Below are positions 1 to 8,633 of a stretch of 64,000 bases of DNA, one piece after another. This stretch comes from Nocardioides sp. W7 (GTDB lineage Bacteria > Actinomycetota > Actinomycetes > Propionibacteriales > Nocardioidaceae). Made by a program: the position numbers and the translations under genes. The DNA is taken from positions 1,860,001 to 1,924,000 of the forward strand of contig NZ_CP095078.1 of the NCBI RefSeq assembly GCF_022919075.1, read 5' to 3'. A model generated the notes under the pieces. The model saw only the letters and a program-made list of their open reading frames with translations, did no database searches and had not been told where the DNA came from. Each line of letters opens with the position of its first letter. The first letter of the stretch is position 1.

Positions 1-1
1 C

Positions 2-115
2 ACGCGTCGGATCCCGAAGGCAGACCTTCTCGTGCTCTCCGACTGCGGCCACTGGGCCCAGGTGGAGCGCAAGGCCGACTTCGAGTCCGCCGTTCTCGAC
101 TTCCTCAGCCGCTGA
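2..115 (+). CDS. C-terminal fragment of an alpha/beta hydrolase, meta-cleavage-product hydrolase-like
   Basis: Only the last 37 codons lie in the window; the gene starts upstream. The fragment contains SDCGHWAQVE followed by a charged helix ending FLSR. A His in a GHW context near the C-terminus is the catalytic-triad His of HsaD/BphD-type C-C hydrolases, which open the ring-cleavage product made by extradiol dioxygenases. Its stop codon is 21 bp before the oxygenase gene and a ring-cleaving dioxygenase follows, so it is probably the third enzyme of the same meta-cleavage route. The assignment rests on this short tail plus context; another alpha/beta hydrolase is possible. Confidence 0.6.
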   Translation, partial: TRRIPKADLLVLSDCGHWAQVERKADFESAVLDFLSR

Positions 116-136
116 ACCCCCGACTAGGAGAACCAC

Positions 137-1294
137 GTGTTCCAGCATGAAGTGCTCGACCGGATCGCCGACGCAGCCGCCTCGATCCAGGACGAGGAGA
201 TCAACTCGATCAGCGAGCGCCGGCTGACCCCTGCGGCCACCAAGACGCTGCGCGACACCGGCGTCATGCGCCTCGTCCAGCCGGCCCGGTACGGCGGCTT
301 CGAAGCGGATGCCCGCGTGTTCAGTCAGGCGCTGTTCGAGCTCGGCCGGCTGTCGAGCTCGGCCGGCTGGGTCACCGGCGTGGTCGGCATCCACTCCTGG
401 CACCTGGGCCTGTACGACGACCGCGCGCAGCGCGAGGTGTGGGGCGACGACCCGGACACCTGGATCAGCTCGTCCTACGGCCCGGCCGGGCGCGCCGTCG
501 CCGTACCCGGCGGGTACCGGCTCAGTGGTCGGTGGGGGTTCTCCTCCGGCAGCGACCAGTGCACCTGGGTGTTCGTGGGCGGCATGGCCGACGAGGGCGA
601 CGGTGGAGCCCCGAAGTACCGTCACTTCCTCCTGCCGCTCAGTGACTACCAGGTGGTCGACGTCTGGAACACCTCCGGCCTCGCCGGGACCGGCAGCAAC
701 GACATCCTCATCGAGGACGCCTTCGTCCCCGACTACCGCACGATGGACGTCGAGGACCTCTACCGGCTCGACTGCCCGGGCCGCGAGGTCAACACGGGCC
801 CGCTCTTCTCCATCCCGTGGTACAGCATCTTCCTCAACGCGGTCGTCGTCCCGATCGTGGGCATGGCGCGGCGGGCCGTCGACGAGGCCGTCGCCCCGCT
901 TCGTGAGAGGCGCTCCGCGGACTCCGCTTGGAGTCCGCTGCCGCTGACGCACGCGCGACTGGCCCAGTCCGACTCCGAGGCGGACCTGGCGATGCTGGTC
1001 CTGCAGCACAACCTGGGCGACATCATCGCCAGCGTGGCGGCCGGGCAGCCGGTGACGATGGAGCAGCGGCACCGCTCCAAGCGGGACCACGTCATGGCGG
1101 TCAGTCTCGCGGTCGCGGCCGCCGACGGTGCGTACCTGTCCGGAGGGCCGCGGTCGATCCAGGCCACCAGCGTGCTCCAGCAGGTGTGGCGTGACGTGCA
1201 CGCCGGTCAGCACCACGCGATGAACGTTCCCGACCTGATCATGCCCGCCGTCGGTGACTTCCTCACCGGTGGTGTCGTCAGCTACCCCGTCTGA
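137..1294 (+). CDS. Flavin-dependent monooxygenase, acyl-CoA dehydrogenase fold (HsaA/HpaB-like oxygenase component)
   Basis: 385 aa, the usual length for the two-component HsaA / p-hydroxyphenylacetate hydroxylase oxygenase family. It starts at GTG with AGGAGA 7 bp upstream. The N-terminal helical domain (SERRLTPAATKTLRDTGV... PARYGGFEAD) and the central beta domain (ISSSYGPAG, GRWGFSSGSDQCTWVFVGG, TGSNDILIEDAFVP) match acyl-CoA-dehydrogenase-fold hydroxylases that use reduced flavin supplied by a separate reductase to ortho-hydroxylate a phenol. The product would be a catechol for the dioxygenase encoded 72 bp downstream. Substrate is unknown: a seco-steroid phenol or a simpler aromatic are both possible. 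The only reductase candidate seen here is a remnant at about 10.07-10.22 kb. Confidence 0.8.
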   Translation: MFQHEVLDRIADAAASIQDEEINSISERRLTPAATKTLRDTGVMRLVQPARYGGFEADARVFSQALFELGRLSSSAGWVTGVVGIHSWHLGLYDDRAQREVWGDDPDTWISSSYGPAGRAVAVPGGYRLSGRWGFSSGSDQCTWVFVGGMADEGDGGAPKYRHFLLPLSDYQVVDVWNTSGLAGTGSNDILIEDAFVPDYRTMDVEDLYRLDCPGREVNTGPLFSIPWYSIFLNAVVVPIVGMARRAVDEAVAPLRERRSADSAWSPLPLTHARLAQSDSEADLAMLVLQHNLGDIIASVAAGQPVTMEQRHRSKRDHVMAVSLAVAAADGAYLSGGPRSIQATSVLQQVWRDVHAGQHHAMNVPDLIMPAVGDFLTGGVVSYPV

Positions 1295-1300
1295 GTCGCC

Positions 1301-1330
1301 CGACCACGCCTGCCCCGACCACGCCTGCCC
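1301..1330. repeat. Tandem 15-bp direct repeat (two copies)
   Basis: CGACCACGCCTGCCC occurs twice, head to tail, just after the oxygenase stop codon. It is followed at about 1330-1347 by GACCGG-N6-CCGGTC, a possible weak hairpin. It looks like a recent small duplication in the spacer between the oxygenase and the dioxygenase; no function is assigned. Confidence 0.7.
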
Positions 1331-1366
1331 GACCGGGCCGGTCCGGTCGTCCTCGATTGGAGCACC

Positions 1367-2236
1367 ATGCCCATCCTCTCCCTCGGCTACCTGCGCCTCG
1401 ACATCGCCGATGCGTCCCGCTGGCAGCCGTTCATGCGCGACTTCCTCGGCCTCATGGAGGTCGACGGCGCCACGCCCGGTTCGCTGAGCTATCGGATCGA
1501 CGAGTATCCGGCGAGGTTCGTCCTGTCGCCCTCCGAGGCGCCCGGTCTGGGTGCCATCGGATGGGAGGTCACGGACCGCAGGGACCTCGCTGACTTCGCC
1601 GACCGGATCGAGCGGTCCGGCCGAGCGGTCACGGTCGGCACTCCCGGTGAGTGTGCCGAGCGGGCCGTCACCGGGCTCATCCGCTTCGAGGACCCCAGCG
1701 GCAACCCCAACGAGCTGTTCTGGGGGCCGGTCTACGACCACCAGCCGGTCCGTACGCCGCTGGTCTCGCGGTTCGTCACCGGCGACCAGGGTCTGGGCCA
1801 CGTGATCCTCAGCGTGCTGGACAGCGAGGAGGCTTTCGAGTTCTACAACGGCGTCCTCGGCTTCGAGGAGCGCAACGTCCTCGACATCCCGCAGCTCGAG
1901 GGCCGCTACTACTTCCTCGGCTGCAACCCGCGCCAGCACTCGCTCGGACTCGCGCCGGGAAATGCGCCCGGGCTGGCCCACTTCATGGTCGAGGCGGCCA
2001 GCCTCGACGACGTCGGGCTGGGCCTGGACCGGGCCCACCACATGGACGTTCCGATGATGCAGTCCCTGGGCAGGCACACGAACGACCGGATGGTGTCGTT
2101 CTACGTCTACTCGCCCGAAGGTCACCACGTCGAGCTCGGCTTCGACGGCGAGCGCGTCGAGACCCGGCAGCCCGTCTACGCCATCACCGAGGGCGCGTTC
2201 TGGGGCCACCGCTTCACCCCGCCGCCGTCCGCCTGA
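1367..2236 (+). CDS. Type I extradiol (ring-cleaving) dioxygenase, VOC fold
   Basis: 289 aa, two vicinal-oxygen-chelate modules, as in BphC/HsaC. The catalytic C-terminal module has His145 (GLGHVIL), His205 (LAHFMVEA) and Glu255 (GHHVELGF), spaced as the Fe(II) ligands His146, His210 and Glu260 of BphC. His191, His236, Asn238 and Tyr245 fall at the positions of its active-site residues. The protein should cleave a catechol meta to its hydroxyls, between the hydroxylase encoded upstream and the hydrolase at the window edge. Start ATG 1367 follows TTGGAGCACC. The exact catechol substrate cannot be told from sequence alone. Confidence 0.88.
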   Translation: MPILSLGYLRLDIADASRWQPFMRDFLGLMEVDGATPGSLSYRIDEYPARFVLSPSEAPGLGAIGWEVTDRRDLADFADRIERSGRAVTVGTPGECAERAVTGLIRFEDPSGNPNELFWGPVYDHQPVRTPLVSRFVTGDQGLGHVILSVLDSEEAFEFYNGVLGFEERNVLDIPQLEGRYYFLGCNPRQHSLGLAPGNAPGLAHFMVEAASLDDVGLGLDRAHHMDVPMMQSLGRHTNDRMVSFYVYSPEGHHVELGFDGERVETRQPVYAITEGAFWGHRFTPPPSA

Positions 2237-2270
2237 CCTCGGCCCTCGCCGGCCGGTTCTCGGGACCCTC

Positions 2271-2291
2271 GGGCGATCCGCCGGATCGCCC
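2271..2291 (+). terminator. Intercistronic hairpin
   Basis: GGGCGATCC-GCC-GGATCGCCC forms a perfect 9-bp stem with a 3-nt loop in the 80-bp gap between the dioxygenase and the ABC binding-protein gene. There is no T-run. It could be a partial terminator, or an RNA-stability element giving the abundant binding protein its own expression level. Confidence 0.5.
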
Positions 2292-2316
2292 AGTCCGACC
2301 CTGACTAAGGAGAACC

Positions 2317-3699
2317 ATGATTCGAGCACTGACGAGACCTGCCGTTGTGGGAATGGCGGCGGCTCTCATCCTCAGCGCCTGCGGCTCGGGGGAGCGCAAT
2401 GACGGGAACGACATCGGCGACGGCGGAACTGCGGGCGCGGCCGAGGTCAGCCCCGAGTGTGTCGACGCCGAGTTGGAGTCGACCGAGATCGGCGTCACCG
2501 ACAAGGCCATCGTCGTGCAGGTCTCGGCTGACACGGGCGCCCCGGCCGCCCCCGGTCTGGCCAGCGGATCGGTGGATGCCGTCGAGGCCTGGGCCGCCGA
2601 GGTCAACGCCAACGGCGGTCTGGCCTGTCGACAGGTGGAGGTGAAGACCTACGACAGCAAGATGGACCCCACCGAGTCGCGCAACGCGATGGTCTCCTCG
2701 TGCGAGAGCGCCTTCGCCAGCGTCGGCGACACGATGCTCGCCGCAGCGGACTCCCGTCCACTCGCCGAGTGCAAGGACCAGGCGGGCAGCGAGACCGGGC
2801 AGCCGCAGCTGCAGACCCTCGGACTGTTCGCCAACCAGTACTGCAACGACACGACGTACTTCCTGTTCGGTCCTTCGGGCGACCCGTGCCCCGCCAAGGA
2901 GGGGAAGCGTGAGCTGACCGGTGCCACCGCGATCTCGGACTACCTCCAGGCGGAAGCCGGTGGGGAGACCCACGGCATGTTCGGCGTCTCCGCGGACAAC
3001 GTCAGCACGCTGGCGACCTCCGTCGCCGTGTTCGAGGTGATGGCGAACGGCGGGATGAAGATCGACCGGATGATCGGTGCCAAGTCGACCGACACCAGCG
3101 CGGAGTACACCCCGCGGGCCACCGCACTGAAGGATGACGAGTCCCAGTTCGTGATGTGGGGCGCCCCCTTCCCGGGCTTCATCCAGCTGCGCCAGGAAGC
3201 CGTCGCGCAGGGCGTGAAGAGTGTCGAGCACTGGCTGTGCACGGCCTGCTACGACCCCGCCTTCGTCGACGCGGCCGGCGAGGTCGGCCCGGGCACGGTC
3301 GTCCCGCTGTCGCACCTGCCCTTCGAGGAGGCCGAGGGCAACGAGGAGCTCGGGACCTTCACGGAGAAGGTCAAGACGCACAACCTGTTCGCCGCGTTGG
3401 CCTGGTCGGACGGCCGACTCTTCGAGGAGGCGGTCAACCGCGTGGTCGAGGCCGACGGCGTCAACGGCCTCACCCGAGCGGCCCTGCTCGAGCAGCTCGA
3501 CGGAATCACCGACTTCACCAATGACGGGATGATCGCGAAGACCACCCCGTCGGCGAAGGAGGCGACGGTCTGCAACGTCTTCGTGGAGCTGACCGACGAC
3601 GGCAAGTGGGAGCGCGCCTTCCCCGAGGCCGAGGGCGAGTTCCACTGCGGTGACCTCGGCCGCGTGGTCATCGATCCGGCGACGGCGTTCAAGGGCTAG
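2317..3699 (+). CDS. ABC transporter substrate-binding lipoprotein, branched-chain amino acid type (periplasmic-binding fold I)
   Basis: 460 aa. It has a lipoprotein signal peptide with lipobox LSAC (lipidated Cys22), then an acidic linker and a Leu/Ile/Val-binding-type domain (VEAWAAEVNANGGLACRQVEVKTYD...). It starts at ATG with AAGGAG 8 bp upstream. It is the first gene of an importer operon continuing through the permease, two ATPases and a small membrane protein. Because the operon follows three aromatic-degradation enzymes and has its own cluster of TetR/IclR regulators, the ligand is more likely an aromatic acid or steroid-derived compound than an amino acid; that is inference. The many Cys residues (for example HWLCTACYD) suggest disulfides. 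Confidence 0.85.
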   Translation: MIRALTRPAVVGMAAALILSACGSGERNDGNDIGDGGTAGAAEVSPECVDAELESTEIGVTDKAIVVQVSADTGAPAAPGLASGSVDAVEAWAAEVNANGGLACRQVEVKTYDSKMDPTESRNAMVSSCESAFASVGDTMLAAADSRPLAECKDQAGSETGQPQLQTLGLFANQYCNDTTYFLFGPSGDPCPAKEGKRELTGATAISDYLQAEAGGETHGMFGVSADNVSTLATSVAVFEVMANGGMKIDRMIGAKSTDTSAEYTPRATALKDDESQFVMWGAPFPGFIQLRQEAVAQGVKSVEHWLCTACYDPAFVDAAGEVGPGTVVPLSHLPFEEAEGNEELGTFTEKVKTHNLFAALAWSDGRLFEEAVNRVVEADGVNGLTRAALLEQLDGITDFTNDGMIAKTTPSAKEATVCNVFVELTDDGKWERAFPEAEGEFHCGDLGRVVIDPATAFKG

Positions 3700-3707
3700 G
3701 TCGCCTC

Positions 3708-5930
3708 ATGCGCAGTCTTGCCAGCAGGGGCATCCCTGTTGCACTCCTCGCCGGGGTGCTGGCCCTCGTGGTCCACCAGACCTGGGCCGGCACCCCGGTG
3801 ACGGGGGAGAGCCTCCTCCAACTCCTCGTCTTCAGCCTGCCGATCGCCGGCATCTACGCGATCAACGCGGCAGGCCTGGTCGTGGTGCACTCGGCGACGG
3901 GGATCTTCAACCTCGCGCACGGTGCGATCGGGATGTTCTGTGCCTTCGTGTTCTGGGAGATCAACGTCAACCGCGGCCTCCCGCTCTGGCTGTCGTTGGT
4001 GCTGGTGATCGGAGTCGTGGCTCCCGCGATCGGACTGATCCTCGACGCCGGGCTGATGCGGCGGCTCAAGCATGCCCCGGTGATGATGCGGCTGGTCGGG
4101 ACCGTGGGCCTGATGGTCGCGCTGATGGGTCTGGCCAGGTTGATCTGGAGCCCGCAGAACTCCTACCCGACGCAGCCCATCGGCGGCATCGGCGGGATCG
4201 AGATCGCCGGCGTCATGCTGACCTGGTCCCGGCTGATCACCTTGAGCGTCGCCATCGCTCTCGCGATCGGACTCCACCTGCTGTTGCGGGGCACCTGGCT
4301 CGGCATCGCGATGCGCGCATCGGTCGACAACGAGCACCTGGCCGCGCTCAACGGGATCAGCCCAGCGCGGATCTCCTCCCTGGCGTGGGTGATCGGTGCG
4401 GTGACCGCGGCGACGGCCGGGATCCTGATCGCCCCCGAGGTGGGCAACATGAGCGTCGACACCTTGAGCCTGCTCGTCATCAACTCCTTCGCCGCGGCGG
4501 TCTTCGGCCGGCTGCGCAGTCTCGGCATGGCCTACTGCGGTGCGCTCCTCCTGGGGCTGACGATGACCTTCTCGACGATGTTCTTGAACTTCGAGGGCCG
4601 CTGGGTCGGGGTGCCCTCCAACCTGCCGCTGATCGCACTCTTCGTGGTCCTCTTCGTGCTGCCGCAGGCGGCGCTGCCGACCGGGCGCGTGTTGCGCAGC
4701 TTCCCGGTGGAGCGGCTCCCCTCGCCGCGCACCGTCGGCGTGTGGTCCACGGTCTGGCTGGTGCTCGCCGGCGTGATGGCGATGACCGCCAGCAACGTGG
4801 CGGTCAGCCGGCTCTCCAGCGGCGTGGCGCTCGCGGTCGTGCTACTCGGGATGGTGCCGCTGATGGGCTGGGCCGGGATCCCGTTCCTGGCGCCGCTCGC
4901 GCTGGCCGGAGTCGGTGCGTTCGTCAGCCTCTGGGCCGGCGGGTCGGTGACCGACCTGTTCCTGGGCGGAATGGCGACCGGGCTCATCGCGATGGTCCTG
5001 GCCCTGCCCGCACTGCGTCTCGACGGCCTCTACATGGCCCTGTGCTCCGTCGCGCTCGCCGTGGTCGTGGGCGCCCTGGTCCTGCAGCAGCCGGAGGTGC
5101 TCGGCAACCAGCGCCGGCTCGACGAGCTGACCCTCGCCGGGATCGACCTGACCGAGCCTCGCGCGTTCCTGGTCTACGCGGCCCTCTGGTACCTCGTCAT
5201 CGCCTTGTCGCTGACGGCTCTGCGGCGTCGTTCCTACGGCCGACGGCTGGTGGCGCTGCGCGACAGCGAGGTCGCGGCGGCGTGTGTGGGCATCCGGTCG
5301 ACGTGGACCAAGGCGACCGTGTTCGGTTTGACCGGTTTGATCGCCGGCATCGGTGGCGGGCTGTACGCCCAGGGCGCCCGGTTCGCGGCCGTCGAGCAGT
5401 TCCCGATGATCCTCGGACTCACGCTGGTGCTGTCCATGATGGTGATGGGGGTCGGCACGGTCAGTGCCCCGATGGCCTCGGCCCTGGTCGCGGTGCTGTT
5501 CACCACGATGGTGCACGACTGGGCCCCGGGCTCGTTCTCCAGCTCGCTCGAGCTGTTGGCACCCGGGCTCGCGGTCCTGGCGTTGATCGACATGCCGCGG
5601 GGACAGATCCCCCTGGTGTGCGACCTGTTTCGTCGCCATCCGGTCCGCGGCGGGGTGACCGTTCTCTCAGGTGTGGTGACGGCGTTCGCCGCCGCCTGGC
5701 TGGGGCTGCCGGGCGGTATCGCCTGTGCGGTGGTCGTGCTGGCCGCCGTCGCCGGCGGCATCGTCGCGACGGTGCTCGCCGAGCGCAGGCAGGGTCTGCT
5801 CGACCCGTTCGGGGCCGGCGGTCCCGGTGCGGACGTCGCCGACCTGCGCGGAGGCATCACGGTGCAGATCCGGCCGATCGACGTGATCGGGATGGAACGC
5901 GAGCTGAAGGTGGAGGTGCGGGGCGGATGA
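3708..5930 (+). CDS. Fused LivH-LivM ABC permease
   Basis: 740 aa. Two branched-chain-type permease domains that are normally separate proteins are joined here. Residues about 1-315 are LivH-like (INAAGLVVVHSATGIFNLAHGAIGMF, then several membrane helices) and about 340-690 are LivM-like (LDGLYMAL, YGRRLVALRDSEVAAACVGIRSTWTKATVFGLTG, GGLYAQG). The basic RDSEVAAACVGI segment is the coupling-helix region that contacts the ATPase. The gene starts 8 bp after the binding-protein stop and overlaps the next ATPase by 4 bp (ATGA). Liv fusions are known in actinobacteria; the C-terminus has an extra soluble tail of about 40 residues. Confidence 0.9.
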   Translation: MRSLASRGIPVALLAGVLALVVHQTWAGTPVTGESLLQLLVFSLPIAGIYAINAAGLVVVHSATGIFNLAHGAIGMFCAFVFWEINVNRGLPLWLSLVLVIGVVAPAIGLILDAGLMRRLKHAPVMMRLVGTVGLMVALMGLARLIWSPQNSYPTQPIGGIGGIEIAGVMLTWSRLITLSVAIALAIGLHLLLRGTWLGIAMRASVDNEHLAALNGISPARISSLAWVIGAVTAATAGILIAPEVGNMSVDTLSLLVINSFAAAVFGRLRSLGMAYCGALLLGLTMTFSTMFLNFEGRWVGVPSNLPLIALFVVLFVLPQAALPTGRVLRSFPVERLPSPRTVGVWSTVWLVLAGVMAMTASNVAVSRLSSGVALAVVLLGMVPLMGWAGIPFLAPLALAGVGAFVSLWAGGSVTDLFLGGMATGLIAMVLALPALRLDGLYMALCSVALAVVVGALVLQQPEVLGNQRRLDELTLAGIDLTEPRAFLVYAALWYLVIALSLTALRRRSYGRRLVALRDSEVAAACVGIRSTWTKATVFGLTGLIAGIGGGLYAQGARFAAVEQFPMILGLTLVLSMMVMGVGTVSAPMASALVAVLFTTMVHDWAPGSFSSSLELLAPGLAVLALIDMPRGQIPLVCDLFRRHPVRGGVTVLSGVVTAFAAAWLGLPGGIACAVVVLAAVAGGIVATVLAERRQGLLDPFGAGGPGADVADLRGGITVQIRPIDVIGMERELKVEVRGG

Positions 5931-6676
5931 CCGGTCGAGGCGAGGACCTCCTCAGGGTCGAGTCGGTCACGGTGGCCTTCGGCGGGCTGAAGGCTGTCAA
6001 CGCGGTCTCGCTGTCGGCGGCGGCTGGCACGATCACCGGCCTGATCGGACCCAACGGGGCCGGCAAGACAACGCTGTTCAACGTCGTCGCCGGCATCCAG
6101 CGGCCCAACCAGGGACGGGTGTCGCTCGGCGGGCGGGACGTCACCGCGGCATCTCCACAGCGACGTGCCCGACTCGGCCTGGCTCGGACGTTCCAGCGCC
6201 TGGAGGTGTTCGGGACGCTGAGTGCCCGGGAGAACATCCTGGTCGGAGCCGAGTCGCGCCGGCGCTGGGATCGCAGTGTGCGGCCTCAGCACGTCGCCCG
6301 GCAGCTCAGTGAGCGTCTGGGACTCGACGACGTCGGTGACGTCCTGGTCGACAATCTGCCGACCGGAACACAGCGGCTGGTCGAGCTCGGCCGCGCGTTG
6401 GCGACAGGGCCACGCCTGCTCCTGCTGGACGAGGCCGCGTCGGGCCTGGACGAGAACGAGACCTCCGCCATGGCGGACCTGCTGCGCGAGCTCGCAGCCG
6501 ACGGCCTGACCATCGCACTCGTCGAGCACGACATGTCCTTCGTGATGGGCCTGTCCGACACGGTGGTGATGCTGGATCACGGCGAGGTGGCCGCCGTCGG
6601 ATCGCCCGACGAGGTGCGCAGTAGTCCGGCGGTCCAGGCGGCGTACCTGGGCACGGCTGAGGGAGGTCGGCGATGA
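5927..6676 (+). CDS. livG: ABC transporter ATP-binding protein, LivG type
   Basis: 249 aa; ATG 5927 overlaps the permease stop as ATGA. Walker A GPNGAGKTT (residues 41-49), Walker B LLLLDEAASGLDENE and the H-loop VEHD are intact. The signature loop is degenerate (LPTGTQRLVELGRAL in place of LSGGQ), as is common in LivG-like subunits. It energises the fused permease together with the LivF-type ATPase encoded next. The coding frame also extends far upstream, but protein similarity begins only at MTGRGEDLLRVESV. Confidence 0.9.
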   Translation: MTGRGEDLLRVESVTVAFGGLKAVNAVSLSAAAGTITGLIGPNGAGKTTLFNVVAGIQRPNQGRVSLGGRDVTAASPQRRARLGLARTFQRLEVFGTLSARENILVGAESRRRWDRSVRPQHVARQLSERLGLDDVGDVLVDNLPTGTQRLVELGRALATGPRLLLLDEAASGLDENETSAMADLLRELAADGLTIALVEHDMSFVMGLSDTVVMLDHGEVAAVGSPDEVRSSPAVQAAYLGTAEGGRR

Positions 6677-7464
6677 GTGCCGCCCCGCTGCTGTCCGTGC
6701 GCGACCTGCACGCCTCCTACGGCCACATCCCGGTTCTGCACGGTGTCTCGCTGGACGTCCGTCCCGGTGAGGTGGTCGGGATCCTCGGCGCGAACGGCGC
6801 CGGGAAGACCAGCCTGGTGCGCGTCATCTCGGGTGAGCTGAAGCCCCGCAGCGGGCAGGTGCTGATCTCCGGTGTCGATGTCACCGGCGCGTCTCCGGAC
6901 CGGCTGGCCCGCGCCGGCGTCGCCACCGTGCCCGAGGGCAGAGGAGTGTTTCCGCGGCTGACCGTCGCCGAGCACCTGCGGCTGCTGGCGCGCGACCGCC
7001 GTGAGTCGCGGCGCCTGCAGGACCTCGCCTTCAGCGTCTTCCCGCGGCTGGGGGAGCGCCGTCAGCAGCTCGCCGGGACGATGTCGGGCGGTGAGCAGCA
7101 GATGCTGGCACTGGCCCGCGCCGTGGTGCTGCAGCGGCCACTGATCGTCGTCGACGAGCTCTCGATGGGACTCGCCCCGCAGATCGTGGCGATGCTGTAC
7201 GAACACGTCGCCGACCTGGCGCGGGCGGGCAGCACGATCGTGCTGGTCGAGCAGTTCGTGCACGACATCCTCGGCGTGGCCGACAAGGCCGTCGTCCTCG
7301 CCCACGGCCGAGTGGTGGCCAGTGGCACCCCCAGCGACCTCTCTGGTGAGCTGGTCGAGTTCTATCTGGGTGGCGCGGGGTCATCGCCGGAGCCCGGAGC
7401 GGCTCCACTCCCTCCGGCTACCCCGCACCCACACGTGAACGGCAACGACAGGAGCATCCGATGA
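6673..7464 (+). CDS. livF: ABC transporter ATP-binding protein, LivF type
   Basis: 263 aa; starts by ATGA overlap with the LivG-type gene. Walker A GANGAGKTS, a canonical signature MSGGEQQMLALARA, Walker B LIVVDELSMGLAP and VLVEQFVHD mark the LivF half of the ATPase heterodimer. The C-terminal 30 residues are a Pro/His-rich tail beyond the usual LivF end (family about 235-240 aa). It overlaps the following small membrane-protein gene by 4 bp, so the five importer genes are probably one transcript. Confidence 0.9.
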   Translation: MSAAPLLSVRDLHASYGHIPVLHGVSLDVRPGEVVGILGANGAGKTSLVRVISGELKPRSGQVLISGVDVTGASPDRLARAGVATVPEGRGVFPRLTVAEHLRLLARDRRESRRLQDLAFSVFPRLGERRQQLAGTMSGGEQQMLALARAVVLQRPLIVVDELSMGLAPQIVAMLYEHVADLARAGSTIVLVEQFVHDILGVADKAVVLAHGRVVASGTPSDLSGELVEFYLGGAGSSPEPGAAPLPPATPHPHVNGNDRSIR

Positions 7465-7832
7465 CCACGACAGATCTCGACAGCCACGGAGGGAACGACC
7501 TGATGAGTGCGCAGACCCGGGGTGACTTCCAGCAGGAGCTGGAGCGGCTGCGGGCGACCGGAGGCCTCGGCAGTCGCGACAAGCTGGCCGGAACGCTCGG
7601 CCTCCTGATGTGCCTGGCCGCGGCGGTGGTGGTGCTTCTCTGCTTCCGTGGCACCGGGGCCGCGAGCGATCTGCGGGACCAGATGGAGATGCTCGTCCTG
7701 GCCCTGTTCGGGGTCGGGCTCGCCGTCGTGGGGGCGGCGCTGTACGTCGTGTCCGCACTGCAGCGCTTCTTTCGTTTCTGGCTGCTTCGTCTGGTCTACG
7801 AGCAGCGCGACCTCGCCCGCCGCGCGGACTGA
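7461..7832 (+). CDS. Small two-helix membrane protein co-transcribed with the Liv-type importer
   Basis: 123 aa, family not recognised. It has a hydrophilic N-terminus of about 50 residues with a short amphipathic helix (FQQELERLRATGGLG). Two hydrophobic segments follow, about 53-65 plus flank and 80-100 (TLGLLMCLAAAVVVLLCF; LVLALFGVGLAVVGAALYVVSAL), and then a basic/aromatic tail (RFFRFWLLRLVYEQRDLARR). It starts by ATGA overlap with the LivF-type gene and closes the operon. The tight coupling suggests an accessory role in transport or membrane anchoring, but nothing in the sequence proves this. Confidence 0.75.
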   Translation: MTTTDLDSHGGNDLMSAQTRGDFQQELERLRATGGLGSRDKLAGTLGLLMCLAAAVVVLLCFRGTGAASDLRDQMEMLVLALFGVGLAVVGAALYVVSALQRFFRFWLLRLVYEQRDLARRAD

Positions 7833-7952
7833 CCTCCCCACAGCCACGAGAGCCCCACGACGGCGCAGCAGGTGATCCACCCGGCACGCGAGCGGTCGCG
7901 CGACGCGCCGTACTTCCATAGCTCCACACACTTCTGCGCTGCGTGGGATGCT

Positions 7953-7966
7953 GAGTCGTTCGACTC
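7953..7966. promoter_or_regulatory. Palindrome upstream of first TetR gene (candidate operator)
   Basis: GAGTCG-TT-CGACTC is a perfect 6-2-6 palindrome, 23 bp upstream of the GTG start at 7990. It is placed as expected for an autoregulatory TetR operator. It would be inside the gene if the ATG at 7948 were used, which argues for the GTG start. Confidence 0.4.
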
Positions 7967-7989
7967 GGACCTGGTCTTTGAGGAGCCAC

Positions 7990-8598
7990 GTGCGACCTGC
8001 TTCCACCGTCACTGTGGCCGAGGCTCGGCGCGCCAGCATCATGACGGCCGGAGGGCGGCTCTTCAGCGAGCATGGCGTCGCGGGGACGTCGGTGCGGCAG
8101 ATCGCCGATGCTGTGGGCCTGGTGCCGAGCAGTCTCTACCACCACTTCCCGTCGAAGGAGTCGATCGCCTCGGAGCTGATCCTGCGCTTCGTCAACGAGC
8201 TCAACGACGAGTACACCCGGCTGCGCGGCAGCGTGCTCTCCGGGCGCGATCAGCTGCACGAGCTGATCACCGTCTCGCTGCGCGTGGCGGCGGAGCATCC
8301 CTTCGCCACGGAGACCTACGTGCGGGAGCTGCCGAACCTGTCGATCCTCCCGGACCACGAGGCCATCGCCGCAGTGGTCAGGCGCAACGAGGTGCTCTGG
8401 TCGGAGAAGACACATCAGGGCATCGAGGACGGGGCGTTCCGCGCGGACATCGACGTCGACACCATGAATCGGACGCTGAGCGAGATGGTGTGGCTCACCG
8501 TTCGCTGGAACCGGGCGGATCTCGCTGCCCGGCAGGAGGAGCTTGCTCGGGAGCTGTTCGTGCTGATCACCGAGGGCTACCGGGTCCGTCCGACCTGA
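7990..8598 (+). CDS. TetR-family transcriptional regulator (first of a tandem pair)
   Basis: 202 aa from GTG 7990, which has GAGGAG 5 bp upstream; an in-frame ATG at 7948 would add 14 residues with no good ribosome site. The N-terminal HTH (GVAGTSVRQIADAVGLVPSSLYHHFPSKESIASELI) is typical TetR. The ligand domain resembles the KstR2-like group and is clearly paralogous to the next gene: both have HPFATE, ILPDH and WLTVRW at matching places. It probably represses the catabolic/transport genes in response to an acyl-CoA or aromatic intermediate; the inducer is unknown. Confidence 0.85.
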   Translation: MRPASTVTVAEARRASIMTAGGRLFSEHGVAGTSVRQIADAVGLVPSSLYHHFPSKESIASELILRFVNELNDEYTRLRGSVLSGRDQLHELITVSLRVAAEHPFATETYVRELPNLSILPDHEAIAAVVRRNEVLWSEKTHQGIEDGAFRADIDVDTMNRTLSEMVWLTVRWNRADLAARQEELARELFVLITEGYRVRPT

Positions 8599-8633
8599 AC
8601 CGTCGCCGTACCGCTCCCCGAGGAGACTGAATC

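Noticed and set aside
7948..7989. ATG 7948 as start of the first TetR gene
   Set aside because: No ribosome site, and the region holds a palindromic operator; GTG 7990 has GAGGAG at correct spacing.
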